From the NCBI RefSeq assembly GCF_022429645.1, contig NZ_CP092480.1, positions 461,501-525,500 on the forward strand: DNA of 64,000 nt, written 5' to 3'. The DNA comes from Lutibacter sp. A80 (GTDB taxonomy: Bacteria; Bacteroidota; Bacteroidia; Flavobacteriales; Flavobacteriaceae). The first letter of the stretch is position 1. Every line of letters starts with the position of its first letter. Shown in pieces: positions 28,101 to 37,304 of this stretch. Below the pieces are notes generated by a model. The model did no database searches, was not told the DNA's origin, and saw only the letters and a program-made list of their open reading frames with translations. The position numbers and the translations under genes are program-made.

Positions 28101-28946
28101 TTATAAGTCTCTCTTTTTTAATAACGCATAAGAAAAGTAAATAAATAAAGCTGTCCAGGCAATTACAATTATTAAATCTAGGGGTTGAATAGAAAAATCT
28201 TTAGATAAATTTTCGCCCACCTGTTTAGCTACTGTTTTTACAGCACTTAAACGTGTAAAAGGTTCTTTTATTAAGTTAGAAATTGATTCTAAAGGTAAAA
28301 ATTGCATAATGCTGTTTACACGTTCAGTTGTATTATCAATATCTTTAAATTGCCAAAATAAAAATCCTTTTATAATACTTTCTCCAAAAAACCAGACTAA
28401 GATTCCTCCAACAGCAAAAGCAGAACGTTTTACTAAAATTCCCATAAAAAGACCAAAAGAAAAGAAGGCGGTTAATTTTACAAAAAAGGCAACTAAATAT
28501 TCTAAATCTGTTGTAACAATAGAGAATTCATTAAAATCAGAGTAACTATAACCTAAAATTAAAGAGGTAATAAAAACAAATAAGGTAGATGTTAAAGCAA
28601 GCGCAATAACAGTATAAAATTTTGAAAGTATAAATTCCTTTTTACTTAAACCATCTATTAAATTTTGCTTTAATGTTTTGTTACTGTATTCATTAGCCAT
28701 CATAGAGACAATTACTAATAACAAAAAGAATTTAAAAATGGAAGCCATAAAAGTATTAAAATGCCAGATATATGGAAAATTAAAAATACCTTGTTCTGCA
28801 AGATGAAACTGTATTGGGCCTATATCAAATTTTATGGCAGCAATAAGTGCTATAGAGGTTAATAATATAAAGTAAATAAGTATTAAAATTCTACTCGCTC
28901 TATTATGCTTTAGTTTATGAAGTTCTATATTTAATAATCGTAACAT
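28101..28946 (-). CDS. ABC-2 type transporter permease
   Basis: A 281-residue membrane protein with six hydrophobic segments (first near residues 19-40, last LIIVIAWTALFIYFSYALL) and a short basic C-terminus (KKRDL). The layout matches ABC-2 permeases: MMANEYSNKTLKQNLIDGLSK is the typical coupling segment after the second helix. Its start overlaps the stop of the ATPase gene by one base, so the pair forms one transporter. The substrate is unknown; related Bacteroidetes pairs are annotated as Nat/Ccm-type or bacitracin-like exporters. Confidence 0.87.
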   Translation of the reverse strand: MLRLLNIELHKLKHNRASRILILIYFILLTSIALIAAIKFDIGPIQFHLAEQGIFNFPYIWHFNTFMASIFKFFLLLVIVSMMANEYSNKTLKQNLIDGLSKKEFILSKFYTVIALALTSTLFVFITSLILGYSYSDFNEFSIVTTDLEYLVAFFVKLTAFFSFGLFMGILVKRSAFAVGGILVWFFGESIIKGFLFWQFKDIDNTTERVNSIMQFLPLESISNLIKEPFTRLSAVKTVAKQVGENLSKDFSIQPLDLIIVIAWTALFIYFSYALLKKRDL

Positions 28947-29848
28947 TATGAATTTTTGTTGGTTAGTGATAAAAATTGTTGTTCTAAACTAGGTTTTCTT
29001 TTAACTAAATGCGATAAAACAACGCCGTTTTTAAATAAATAATTATTAATTTCTGTAGCAGAAACAGGTTTGCTTAATGTTGCAATTATGGTATCGTTTT
29101 CTATTTTTGAAGTTGAAATTCCATCAAATTTTGTTAAAAGGTCAAGCAGTTGATTGTTATTAGAATCAACTTTTAATTCAAACAATCCGTGTGAAGCGGT
29201 CATTTCATCTACGCTTCCTGCATATAATTTAACACCTTCTCTAATTACAACTACATGGGTGCATACTTTTTCAACTTCATCTAATAAGTGAGAAGCTAAT
29301 AAAATAGTAGTTCCGTTACTGGCAATATCTTTAATAATCTGACGAATTTCGTGAATTCCTTGTGGATCTAATCCATTAGTTGGTTCATCTAAAATTAAAA
29401 TTTCTGGATCGTTTAATAGGGCAGAAGCTATTGCTAAGCGCTGCTTCATACCTAAAGAATAGGTTTTAAACTTGCTATTTCTACGTTCAAATAAATTGAC
29501 AGTTTTAAGTTTTTCTTCAATCTTAGCAAACGGAATTTCCTTTATTTTACAAACCAATTCCAAATTTTGAACAGCTGTCATATAAGGATAAAAGTTAGGG
29601 CGTTCTATAATTGCGCCTACTTTTTTTAAGGCTTTGTGTGTAGATAAATCGCCATTAAACCAGCTAAATTCACCTGAAGTTTTGTTTACAACATTTAAAA
29701 TTATACCAAGTGTAGTTGATTTTCCACTTCCATTAGGTCCTAAAATTCCATAAATTGTACCTTTTTTTATGTCAAAAGATAAATTATTTACGGCATGTAT
29801 ATTTCCAAAATGTTTATTTAGATTTTTTAGAGAGAGAATAGTTTCCAA
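28946..29848 (-). CDS. ABC transporter ATP-binding protein
   Basis: A 300-residue ATPase. Walker A GPNGSGKSTTLGI, Q-loop region, signature YSLGMKQRLAIASAL, Walker B ILILDEPTNGLDPQG and H-loop LLASHLLDEVEKV are all intact. A C-terminal extension of about 80 residues (LKVDSNNNQLLDLL and beyond) is usual for the bcrA/DrrA-like class. Partner of the adjacent permease. Divergent from the 354-residue unknown gene. Confidence 0.92.
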   Translation of the reverse strand: METILSLKNLNKHFGNIHAVNNLSFDIKKGTIYGILGPNGSGKSTTLGIILNVVNKTSGEFSWFNGDLSTHKALKKVGAIIERPNFYPYMTAVQNLELVCKIKEIPFAKIEEKLKTVNLFERRNSKFKTYSLGMKQRLAIASALLNDPEILILDEPTNGLDPQGIHEIRQIIKDIASNGTTILLASHLLDEVEKVCTHVVVIREGVKLYAGSVDEMTASHGLFELKVDSNNNQLLDLLTKFDGISTSKIENDTIIATLSKPVSATEINNYLFKNGVVLSHLVKRKPSLEQQFLSLTNKNS

Positions 29849-29908
29849 TATATAATAGTTTTATATAAATTTAGACGACGATTATTAAAATTTGTTACGG
29901 CAATATAC

Positions 29909-29916
29909 TAAATTTG
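29909..29916 (+). promoter_or_regulatory. -7 element before the 354-residue gene
   Basis: TAAATTTG (TAnnTTTG) lies 20 nt upstream of the ATG at 29936. TTTG at 29891-29894 is somewhat too close for an ideal -33 element. Confidence 0.45.
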
Positions 29917-29935
29917 AATTTTAGAAGCTATTAGA

Positions 29936-31000
29936 ATGGAAGAACAGAAATTAATTTCACAGAAGAAACCGGCATACCCGATAAATGATAAATTATTCGC
30001 TTATTTAAGAGAATACGATAGAAGTATTAAAATACCTGTTTCGTATGATGATTTATTACGTTTTACTGGTGCAATTGTGGTTTACGATAAAAATGGAGAA
30101 GATAGTTTATGGGTGCGAGTTTATTATGCAGAATACGAACGCGATGAAATAGATTTAAGTTTAAAATTAATGTATTTAATTTTGCACGGAGATGGGAGTG
30201 AAGAATCCTTACCATTTTTAACTGTAGATGCTATAGATTACTGCACATTTGGAAATTCTAAACCGTTTAGAGTTAAGGTGAGAAATATTTTAAATGATAA
30301 CCATACATATTTGTATATTAAAAAAGCAGATGCTTCTAGAATTTATGGTTTAGAGTTAGAGCATATATTATCTCCAAATAATATAAATTTCTTGGTTTAT
30401 CAAGACACATTAATAGAAGAACATGTGTTAGGAATTCCTGGAGATCAATTTTTGGTAGAGAATTTTAAAACAATTTCTGAAGGTAGTAAAAAAAGAATAT
30501 CAAAAGAATTTGTGAAATTTAATGAGCGTTGTATGATCCGTTTATTAGGCGATATGCGTTCTTATAATTATGTAATTGTAGCTTCTTACGATTTTGATCA
30601 AGTAGAGTACAGAATTAGAGCAATGGATTTTGATCAACAAAGTTTTGAAGGTAATTTAAAAGTTTATTTTCCACAATATTTTAAAGAAAACTATCCATTT
30701 GTTAAAATGGTTTCAGAAAATTTACAAAATGAATCTATAGAGCAGTACAAAAAAGAAGAACGTTCTGCAATAGCTCGTAGACTTAGAGGGTCTCAAGAAA
30801 GAGTGAATGATTTATTAGCTTGTATGAAAGAAGATCGAATTTCTACACCAGAAAAAGTGAAACAACTAAAAATGGATTTATATGATTACACGTTAGATAA
30901 GCATTTTAAAAAATGTAAAACTATGGGTGAAATTTTAAGAGTTGCTTTTAATTTTGTTACTAGAAATTATGAAAATGTGAATACTTATATTATTAGATAG
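29936..31000 (+). CDS. Conserved cytosolic protein of unknown function (354 aa)
   Basis: I do not recognise a named domain. The protein has no signal peptide or membrane helix. It looks alpha/beta in the first 230 residues (repeated strands such as TGAIVVYDKNGEDSLWVRVYY, NYVIVASYDFDQVEYRIRAMDFDQQ) and ends in a charged helical region (YKKEERSAIARRLRGSQERVNDLLACMKEDR). Base composition and promoter look native. Divergent from the ABC transporter and followed by EamA. It reads like a well-kept flavobacterial core protein rather than an acquired one; function unknown. Confidence 0.7.
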   Translation: MEEQKLISQKKPAYPINDKLFAYLREYDRSIKIPVSYDDLLRFTGAIVVYDKNGEDSLWVRVYYAEYERDEIDLSLKLMYLILHGDGSEESLPFLTVDAIDYCTFGNSKPFRVKVRNILNDNHTYLYIKKADASRIYGLELEHILSPNNINFLVYQDTLIEEHVLGIPGDQFLVENFKTISEGSKKRISKEFVKFNERCMIRLLGDMRSYNYVIVASYDFDQVEYRIRAMDFDQQSFEGNLKVYFPQYFKENYPFVKMVSENLQNESIEQYKKEERSAIARRLRGSQERVNDLLACMKEDRISTPEKVKQLKMDLYDYTLDKHFKKCKTMGEILRVAFNFVTRNYENVNTYIIR

Positions 31001-31122
31001 CCTGCTTATTTAACTTATACAAATTAGTTTAATAAAACATGGTAATATTTAACAATTTTTAGCTTAAATAAGCTCATTTTAAAATGATTAACTAAGCTAT
31101 TTTCGCCATCAAAATTTAACAA

Positions 31123-32037
31123 ATGGCAAAGGCGCGAATAGCATTAGTAGTTGGGATATTGTGTATTTCAATTTTTCCAGTTTTAGTAAAATTAAATTTA
31201 ACACCAGGCTTAATATCTGCCTTTTACAGAATGGCAATAGCATCTGTTGTTATTCTTCCGTATGTTTTAATTACTAATAAATTCCATTTACCCACAAGAA
31301 AAAACATATTACTTTCTATAATTTGTGGTACTTTATTTGGCGCAGATGTAGCTGTTTGGAATATTGCCATACAAGAATCTACAGCAACAGAAGCTACACT
31401 TTTAACAAATTTATCACCAGTGTGGGTTGGAATTGGTGCTTTCCTTTTTTTAAAAGACAAACCAACTAAAAATTTTTGGATTGGAACAGTAATAGCTATT
31501 TTTGGAATGGTGCTTTTAGTTGGTTTTACAACATTTTTAGATTTAAATTTTGACTTAGCGTTTTGTTTTGGAATTTTATCTGGTATGTTATATGCTGTTT
31601 ATATGTTAACTAGCAAAAATATTTTGAATGAAGCCGATGTTATAAGTTTTATGACCATAAGTGTGGTATCTTCAGCCGTTTCTTTAGGTGTAATTAGTTA
31701 TTTTATAGGAGCTTCATTTTATGGATTTAGCGATTTAGCTTGGGTTGTTTTGGTAATACAAGGATTGGTTTGCCAATTAACAGCTTGGTTACTTATAAGT
31801 TACGCTACAAAACATATGAGAGCAACAAGAGTATCTGTAAGTTTATTGGGACAAGCAGTGTTAGCTACATTTTTAGCTTGGTTATTTTTAGACGAACAAA
31901 TATCATTACAGATGATAATTGGAGGTTTTTTCTTGCTTTTTGGAATACGTATTACATTTTATCAAAAGCAATTAAAGGTGTTTAAAATAGTTAAAAAAAG
32001 AAAAACAAAAACAATTGATTTAATAGCGAAATCTTAA
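31123..32037 (+). CDS. EamA/DMT-family transporter
   Basis: A 304-residue inner-membrane protein with ten hydrophobic segments arranged as two EamA repeats (first starting IALVVGILCISIFPVLVKLN, second around FCFGILSGMLYAVYMLTSKNI). Motifs such as SAFYRMAIASVVILPYV and LLTNLSPVWVGIGAFLFLKDKP are typical of DMT metabolite exporters. The C-terminus is basic and cytosolic. Substrate unknown. It overlaps the convergent pRiA4b-like gene by 4 bp. Confidence 0.9.
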   Translation: MAKARIALVVGILCISIFPVLVKLNLTPGLISAFYRMAIASVVILPYVLITNKFHLPTRKNILLSIICGTLFGADVAVWNIAIQESTATEATLLTNLSPVWVGIGAFLFLKDKPTKNFWIGTVIAIFGMVLLVGFTTFLDLNFDLAFCFGILSGMLYAVYMLTSKNILNEADVISFMTISVVSSAVSLGVISYFIGASFYGFSDLAWVVLVIQGLVCQLTAWLLISYATKHMRATRVSVSLLGQAVLATFLAWLFLDEQISLQMIIGGFFLLFGIRITFYQKQLKVFKIVKKRKTKTIDLIAKS

Positions 32038-32537
32038 TAATTATCAAAATCAATATTATCTAAATCCTCAAAATTATTTTCGTCATCAAAGGCATCAAAA
32101 TTATCGGTATCAGCATCTTCTCCAATAAATTCTTTTTCAGGAGCATTATCTGGAGTGTTTCCAAACGAAAGTGCAATTAGAGGTAATTCCTTATCAATAT
32201 CATTAATAATTTCTGTTAATTCTATAAAGAAAGTCCACATAGAGAAGAAATCGTAAATATAAATAAGTTTATCTCCTTCTTTTTTTAGTACCATTGAAGT
32301 GATACAATTGGGCATAGAAAACGAGTTCTCATCTTCAGACATATCAAATAAAGGAATTTCTTCACCTTGCTCCCAAGTAGCCTCAGTTAAATAAAAAGAA
32401 GCCATTTCTTGACCTTTAAATCCGAATGATTTAGCTATTATAAAGTGTAATTCTTCTAAATTAATTGTCTCATTTACAATAATATCTCTAAAAACATCTT
32501 GCTCTACATCTAATATTACTCTAATTTTATATGCCAT
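32034..32537 (-). CDS. Plasmid pRiA4b ORF-3-like protein
   Basis: A 167-residue protein of the pRiA4b ORF-3 family (IS1096-associated TnpR-like fold). It shows KIRVILDVEQDVFRDIIV, LEELHFIIAKSFGF and YIYDFFSMWTFFIELTEI in family order. The last 40 residues are very acidic (Asp/Asn/Glu). The family name reflects its discovery, and members occur as ordinary chromosomal genes in Bacteroidetes; there is no transposase nearby, so this is not evidence of a mobile element. Function unknown. Confidence 0.78.
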   Translation of the reverse strand: MAYKIRVILDVEQDVFRDIIVNETINLEELHFIIAKSFGFKGQEMASFYLTEATWEQGEEIPLFDMSEDENSFSMPNCITSMVLKKEGDKLIYIYDFFSMWTFFIELTEIINDIDKELPLIALSFGNTPDNAPEKEFIGEDADTDNFDAFDDENNFEDLDNIDFDNY

Positions 32538-32559
32538 TTTATACTATATATTTAAAGTA

Positions 32560-32567
32560 CAAAGGTA
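32560..32567 (-). promoter_or_regulatory. -7 element for the pRiA4b-like gene
   Basis: On the minus strand this reads TACCTTTG (TAnnTTTG), 22 nt before the ATG at 32537; it is nested in the near-palindrome GTACAAAGGTAC. Confidence 0.45.
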
Positions 32568-32612
32568 CTATTAATAGTTTAAATTCTTATTTTTACAAAT
32601 TAACTTTTAATT

Positions 32613-33032
32613 ATGAATACTAAAAAAGAAGTGTTAGAAACATTAAATAAAATGTGTGAAAACACATTAAATGAAACTCTAAATATAAAATATACGGATG
32701 TTGGTGAAGATTATTTAGTGGCTACAATGCCTGTAGACTCTAGAGTACATCAACCAGATGGAATTTTAAATGGCGGTGCAACTATGGCTTTGGCAGAAAG
32801 TGTTGGCAGTCCAACGTCTATATTAGCTATAGATAGAGAAAAATATTCGGTACGTGGTATTGAGTTTTCTGCGAATCATTTAAGAAGTGTTAAAAGTGGA
32901 TTTGTAACTGCTACAGCTAAAATTATTCATAAAGGAAAAACAATACATTTGGTTGAAATTAAAGTAGAAGATGATCGAGGACGTTTAATTTCTATTTGTA
33001 AAATAACCAATTATATTTTACCCAAAAGATAA
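32613..33032 (+). CDS. PaaI/MenI-type hotdog thioesterase
   Basis: A 139-residue hotdog-fold thioesterase. The catalytic helix region HQPDGILNGGATMALAESVGS is the PaaI/YdiI pattern with the conserved Asn-Gly-Gly and Glu. Because it heads a run of menaquinone genes (hydrolase, menF, then menD), the natural substrate is plausibly 1,4-dihydroxy-2-naphthoyl-CoA (MenI activity); that is inference from context. The next gene follows after 3 nt. Confidence 0.82.
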   Translation: MNTKKEVLETLNKMCENTLNETLNIKYTDVGEDYLVATMPVDSRVHQPDGILNGGATMALAESVGSPTSILAIDREKYSVRGIEFSANHLRSVKSGFVTATAKIIHKGKTIHLVEIKVEDDRGRLISICKITNYILPKR

Positions 33033-33035
33033 TGT

Positions 33036-33896
33036 ATGCAAATAAGGTTTAAAAAAATTGCAAAAATATGTTGTATTGTTTTCTTTTTACTTTTTACAGT
33101 TTTAATTGTGGTTATACACTATTTTTCTACTCCTAAATCTGATAAAGAAATTAGAGAAGAATTCTCTAAAAATAATACACCTGTTTTTATAGAAAATGCA
33201 TCTTTTAAAGACTTTAATTATCGGGTTTTAAGTACACAAAAAGAGATAGATACATCTAAAACAACAGTTGTTTATGTACATGGTTCCATCGGTTCGTGCT
33301 TAGATTTTAAAAATTATATGTTCGATATTGATATTAACTCAAATGCTAATTTAATTTCTTATGATAGAATTGGTTATGGAGAAAATTCATTAGGTAATGT
33401 TCAAGAATCTATTGCATTTGAATTGGATATGTTAGAAGATTTAACTAAAAATTTAAAGAGTTCAAAAACTATTTTAGTAGGTTATTCTTATGGCGGTCCA
33501 ATTGTGTTGGCTTCAAAAAAAAAGTATAAAAAAATAATATTATTGGCTCCAGCAGTTTATGCTAAGCCCGAACCAATGCCTTGGGCTTTAAATTTTTATA
33601 AATGGAAATTAACAAATTGGTTATTGCCAGATATTTGGAAAGCTGCTTCTAAAGAGAAATTATCACATAGAATAGATTTACTTAATTTTGAAGCTAATTG
33701 GAAAGAAAACCCTTCAAAAGTTTTGAGTATTCATGGAAATAAAGATTGGATTGTTCCTTATGAGAATTCTTTAATGTTAAAAGAGAATTTAGTAGCAGCT
33801 CAATTTGAGTTGTTAACTTTAGATGGAGCTGGACATGGCTTAGTTTGGTCACATTTTAACGAAATTAAAAATAGTTTATTACAACAATTAAATTAA
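33036..33896 (+). CDS. Membrane-anchored alpha/beta hydrolase
   Basis: A 286-residue alpha/beta hydrolase with an N-terminal membrane anchor (about residues 9-30, CCIVFFLLFTVLIVVIHYF). The oxyanion/HG segment is VVYVHGSIGSCLDF; the nucleophile elbow is VGYSYGGPIV (GxSxG); the late Asp and His lie in HGNKDWIVPY and DGAGHGLVWSH. Its place between MenI-like and menF invites a MenH (SHCHC synthase) call, but MenH is soluble and this protein is membrane-anchored, so the role is left open. The stop overlaps the menF start (TAATG). Confidence 0.75.
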   Translation: MQIRFKKIAKICCIVFFLLFTVLIVVIHYFSTPKSDKEIREEFSKNNTPVFIENASFKDFNYRVLSTQKEIDTSKTTVVYVHGSIGSCLDFKNYMFDIDINSNANLISYDRIGYGENSLGNVQESIAFELDMLEDLTKNLKSSKTILVGYSYGGPIVLASKKKYKKIILLAPAVYAKPEPMPWALNFYKWKLTNWLLPDIWKAASKEKLSHRIDLLNFEANWKENPSKVLSIHGNKDWIVPYENSLMLKENLVAAQFELLTLDGAGHGLVWSHFNEIKNSLLQQLN

Positions 33897-34969
33897 TGGA
33901 TTTAGTAACTAATATTAATGTGTTTTTTAAGGAATTTGAAGATATTTATACTTCAAATAAACCTTTTGTAGTTTATAGAAAACCAAATGCAACAAAAATT
34001 TCTGGTTTGTATCAAAACTCATCAGATCTTCACACTTTAAAATCTTTTGAAGCATCTGGTTTTATTTTTTCACCTTTTAATAAAACGGAGGCTAAAATTA
34101 TATTTCCTTTAAATATCTGCAATCTAATTACTTCAACTATTGATAATGATTTTCAAGTCAATAAATCTGATTTAAAATTTAAAAATGTAACTGATGAAAC
34201 GGTAAAAAATAATTATAAAACAATTGTACAAAACACAATTGATTTTATAAATAATGATAGCGCTAAAAAAATTGTTTTGTCTAGAAAAGAGACTATCTTA
34301 ATTAATAAAGTAGTTGTGTTTGATGTGCTTAAAAGGATGTTAAATAATTATAAAAATGCTTTTGTTTATTTATGGTTTCATCCAAAAGTTGGTTTATGGA
34401 TGGGAGCAACACCAGAACGTTTAATAAGTGTTGATAAACAGTTGAATTTAACAACCATGGCCTTGGCAGGAACTCAAAAGTTTAATGGCAGCTTACAAGT
34501 AACTTGGCAAGAGAAAGAGTTGCTAGAGCAACAATACGTAACAGATTATATTTTAGAAAATATTGGAGACAAAATTTCTGAAATTCAAAAAAAAGGACCG
34601 TATACAACAAAAGCAGGGAGTTTAGTGCATTTACAAACAGATATTATAGCAAAATTAAAATCATCAAATTTATTAGGTGATTTAATCCATTCTTTACATC
34701 CAACTCCTGCAATTTGTGGAATTCCAAAAAATGTAGCAACAGATTTTATTTTGAAAAATGAAAATTATAATAGATCCTTTTACTCAGGATATTTAGGAGA
34801 ATTAAATATTAATAATGCTACTAATTTATATGTTAATTTAAGATGTATGCAAGTTGCTGCTAGTAAAGTTACACTGTTTATTGGGGGAGGAATAACAGAT
34901 AAAAGTATAGCTAATAATGAATGGGAAGAAACTGTTGCAAAAGCAGAAATAATGAAACAAGTTTTATAA
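33896..34969 (+). CDS. menF: Isochorismate synthase
   Basis: A 357-residue chorismate-binding enzyme that converts chorismate to isochorismate, the first step of menaquinone synthesis. The C-terminal chorismate domain has KKIVLSRKE, AFVYLWFHPKVGLWMGATPERLI, TTMALAGTQ, HLQTDIIAKL, LHPTPAICGIPK and the final RSFYSGYLGE; these are family signatures with the metal-binding Glu. The N-terminus is short and weakly conserved, as usual. Followed after 131 nt by menD with its own promoter. Confidence 0.92.
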   Translation: MDLVTNINVFFKEFEDIYTSNKPFVVYRKPNATKISGLYQNSSDLHTLKSFEASGFIFSPFNKTEAKIIFPLNICNLITSTIDNDFQVNKSDLKFKNVTDETVKNNYKTIVQNTIDFINNDSAKKIVLSRKETILINKVVVFDVLKRMLNNYKNAFVYLWFHPKVGLWMGATPERLISVDKQLNLTTMALAGTQKFNGSLQVTWQEKELLEQQYVTDYILENIGDKISEIQKKGPYTTKAGSLVHLQTDIIAKLKSSNLLGDLIHSLHPTPAICGIPKNVATDFILKNENYNRSFYSGYLGELNINNATNLYVNLRCMQVAASKVTLFIGGGITDKSIANNEWEETVAKAEIMKQVL

Positions 34970-35070
34970 ATTAGTTGCTGCTAAAGTTAATGTACTAATT
35001 AGTATAATTTTTAATACTAATTCTAGTATGTATCTTGTTTTATTTCATAAATATTCACAATTTCTTTATG

Positions 35071-35078
35071 TACCTTTG
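35071..35078 (+). promoter_or_regulatory. -7 element for menD
   Basis: TACCTTTG matches TAnnTTTG and lies 22 nt before the menD ATG. Confidence 0.5.
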
Positions 35079-35100
35079 CATTTTAAAAATAGAAAAATAA

Positions 35101-36765
35101 ATGCCACAATTTCCTAAAAACGAATTGGCTCAAATTGTAATAGCATCTTGTATTGCTAATGGAATTGAACACGTTGTAATATCTCCAGGATCTAGAAATG
35201 CTCCTTTAACAATAGGTTTTACAAATTCTTTAGAAATTAAAACGTATAGTGTTGTAGATGAGCGCTGTGCGGCATTTTTTGCATTAGGTAAAGCACAACA
35301 GTTGCAAAAACCGGTAGCTATTGTATGTACATCTGGTTCAGCTCTTTTAAATTATTATCCTGCAATTGCTGAAGCTTATTATAGCAATATACCATTGGTT
35401 GTAATTTCGGCAGATAGACCAGCGCATTTAATAGATATTGGTGATGGTCAAACAATTAGACAAGAATATGTGTTTGAAAATCATGTTTTAGAATCTTTAA
35501 GTTTAAATGAAACGTTAAATCATAATGGTTCTATTCAGGAAATGTTAAATGAAATTTTTAAAATTTCATACCTTCAAAAAGGTCCAGTTCATATTAATGT
35601 TCCTTTTGATGAGCCTTTGTATGAAACTACTGATACTTTAAAACATTTTGACCCAATAATTAATAATTTTGAAGAGATTCCGTTAAATGTAGATTTTTTA
35701 GAAGAATTTGCTACAATTTGGAACACTTCAAAACGAAAAATAGTACTGGTAGGTTCTAATTATCCGAGTGAATTATTACAAATTCAATTGGAACATTTAA
35801 CCAAAGATCCATCGGTATTAGTATTGATTGAAAACACAGCAAATGTTTCAAATACTAAATTTATAAATAGTATTGATAAGCTAATTTTTCCTTTAGAAGA
35901 TGATGAATTATCACATTTTCAACCAGATATTTTATTAAGTTTAGGAGGATTAATTGTTTCAAAAAAGATAAAACAACATCTTAGAAAATTTAAACCGAAA
36001 TACCATTGGCACGTAGATAGTAAAAGAGCATTTGATACTTATTTTTCTTTAAATCACCATTTTAAAATTACACCAGAATTATTTTTTAGTCAATTTTTCT
36101 TTTTAACAAAACCAGTTGAAAGTGATTATCAAGAGTTTTGGTTGCATAAAAAAGCAAAACGTTTAAAAAAGCATCAAAAATTTACTGAAACTTGTCAGTA
36201 TTCAGATTTTAAAGTTATCGATATCATTTTAAAATCTATACCAAACAATTCGCAATTACAAATTAGTAATAGCTCAATAATACGGTATACACAATTATTT
36301 GATATTGATAGTTCGCTTCAAGTTTTTTGTAATAGAGGAACCAGTGGTATAGATGGAAGCACAAGTACAGCTATTGGAGCAGCCACTGTTGTTGAACAAA
36401 ATACTGTTTTTATTACGGGTGATATTAGTTTTTTTTATGATAGTAATGCGCTTTGGAATACGTATATTCCCAAAAATTTTAGAATTATTTTAGTTAATAA
36501 TTCTGGTGGTGGAATTTTTAGGTTTATTCCAGGTCCAAAGCAATCAAATGCCTTGGATTATTTTGAAACACCACACAATTTAACAGCTAAACATTTATGT
36601 AAAATGTATAATTTTGAGTATGTTGTAGCTGAAAATGAAACTGAATTAAAAACTGGGCTTAAAGAATTTTATAATGATTCTGATACACCTAAGTTATTAG
36701 AAATTTTTACACCAAATGAACAAAACGATTTAATATTAAAAGCATATTTCAACAATTTAAAATAA
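35101..36765 (+). CDS. menD: 2-succinyl-5-enolpyruvyl-6-hydroxy-3-cyclohexene-1-carboxylate synthase
   Basis: ThDP-dependent enzyme joining isochorismate and 2-oxoglutarate in menaquinone synthesis. 554 residues. The N-terminal Pyr domain has VVISPGSRNAPLTIGF with the catalytic Glu in SVVDERCAAFFALG; the PP domain has GTSGIDGSTSTAIGAA, FITGDISFFYDSNALW (GD...N ThDP motif) and NSGGGIFRFIPG. The N-terminal PGSRNAPL signature is MenD-specific among ThDP enzymes. The S1 protein follows after 7 nt. Confidence 0.96.
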   Translation: MPQFPKNELAQIVIASCIANGIEHVVISPGSRNAPLTIGFTNSLEIKTYSVVDERCAAFFALGKAQQLQKPVAIVCTSGSALLNYYPAIAEAYYSNIPLVVISADRPAHLIDIGDGQTIRQEYVFENHVLESLSLNETLNHNGSIQEMLNEIFKISYLQKGPVHINVPFDEPLYETTDTLKHFDPIINNFEEIPLNVDFLEEFATIWNTSKRKIVLVGSNYPSELLQIQLEHLTKDPSVLVLIENTANVSNTKFINSIDKLIFPLEDDELSHFQPDILLSLGGLIVSKKIKQHLRKFKPKYHWHVDSKRAFDTYFSLNHHFKITPELFFSQFFFLTKPVESDYQEFWLHKKAKRLKKHQKFTETCQYSDFKVIDIILKSIPNNSQLQISNSSIIRYTQLFDIDSSLQVFCNRGTSGIDGSTSTAIGAATVVEQNTVFITGDISFFYDSNALWNTYIPKNFRIILVNNSGGGIFRFIPGPKQSNALDYFETPHNLTAKHLCKMYNFEYVVAENETELKTGLKEFYNDSDTPKLLEIFTPNEQNDLILKAYFNNLK

Positions 36766-36772
36766 AAAAATT

Positions 36773-37186
36773 ATGGATTTAAAAGTAGGAGATAAAGTAG
36801 ATTTAATTGTTGTTAGAAATATAGCAATAGGATTTACGGTTTTAGTAAATGAAGAATTTGAAGGAATGCTTTATAAAAATGAACTTTACCAAAAAATTGA
36901 AGAAGGAGAACGGTTAGTTGGTTATATAAAGAAAATTCGTGATGATGGAAAATTAGATGTTAGTTTACAAGCAGTCGGTTTTAAACATACTATTGTTAAA
37001 AATGAAATAACAATATTAAATGCATTAAGACAAAATGATGGTTTTTTACCATTGCATGATAAAAGCGATCCAAAAGAAATAAAGTATCAATTAGGTATGA
37101 GTAAAAAAGCGTTTAAAAGTGCTATTGGTGGTTTATTTCGTCAAAAATTAATTGTTCTTTCAGATGAAGGAATCAAGTTTGTATAA
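36773..37186 (+). CDS. Short S1/CvfB-type RNA-binding protein
   Basis: A 137-residue protein with one S1 domain (VGDKVDLIVVRNIAIGFTVL, FEGMLYKNELY) and a C-terminal winged helix (YQLGMSKKAFKSAIGGLFRQKLIVL). This matches the second half of CvfB (about 280 residues); the first S1 pair is absent. It probably binds RNA. It is a fixed neighbour of menD in related genomes from memory, with no known functional link. Confidence 0.8.
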   Translation: MDLKVGDKVDLIVVRNIAIGFTVLVNEEFEGMLYKNELYQKIEEGERLVGYIKKIRDDGKLDVSLQAVGFKHTIVKNEITILNALRQNDGFLPLHDKSDPKEIKYQLGMSKKAFKSAIGGLFRQKLIVLSDEGIKFV

Positions 37187-37247
37187 ATAGGAACTAGAAA
37201 AGTTTTCTAAAAAGTATAATAAGGATTAACTTACTAAGTATGTAAGT

Positions 37248-37287
37248 AAAAAAAAACTCAGGATTGTATATAATCCTGAGTTTTTTT
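37248..37287. terminator. Bidirectional terminator after the men block
   Basis: A-run, ACTCAGGATT, short loop, AATCCTGAGT, T-run: a perfect hairpin between the S1 gene and the convergent C1 peptidase gene. Confidence 0.88.
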
Positions 37288-37304
37288 AGCTAATTATAAG
37301 AAAG

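Noticed and set aside
32034-32537. Mobile element, from the pRiA4b ORF-3/IS1096 family name
   Set aside because: There is no transposase, terminal inverted repeat or target duplication; members of the family are ordinary chromosomal genes in Bacteroidetes.
33036-33896. MenH (SHCHC synthase)
   Set aside because: The GxSxG and context fit, but the N-terminal membrane anchor does not match MenH, so no gene symbol was given.
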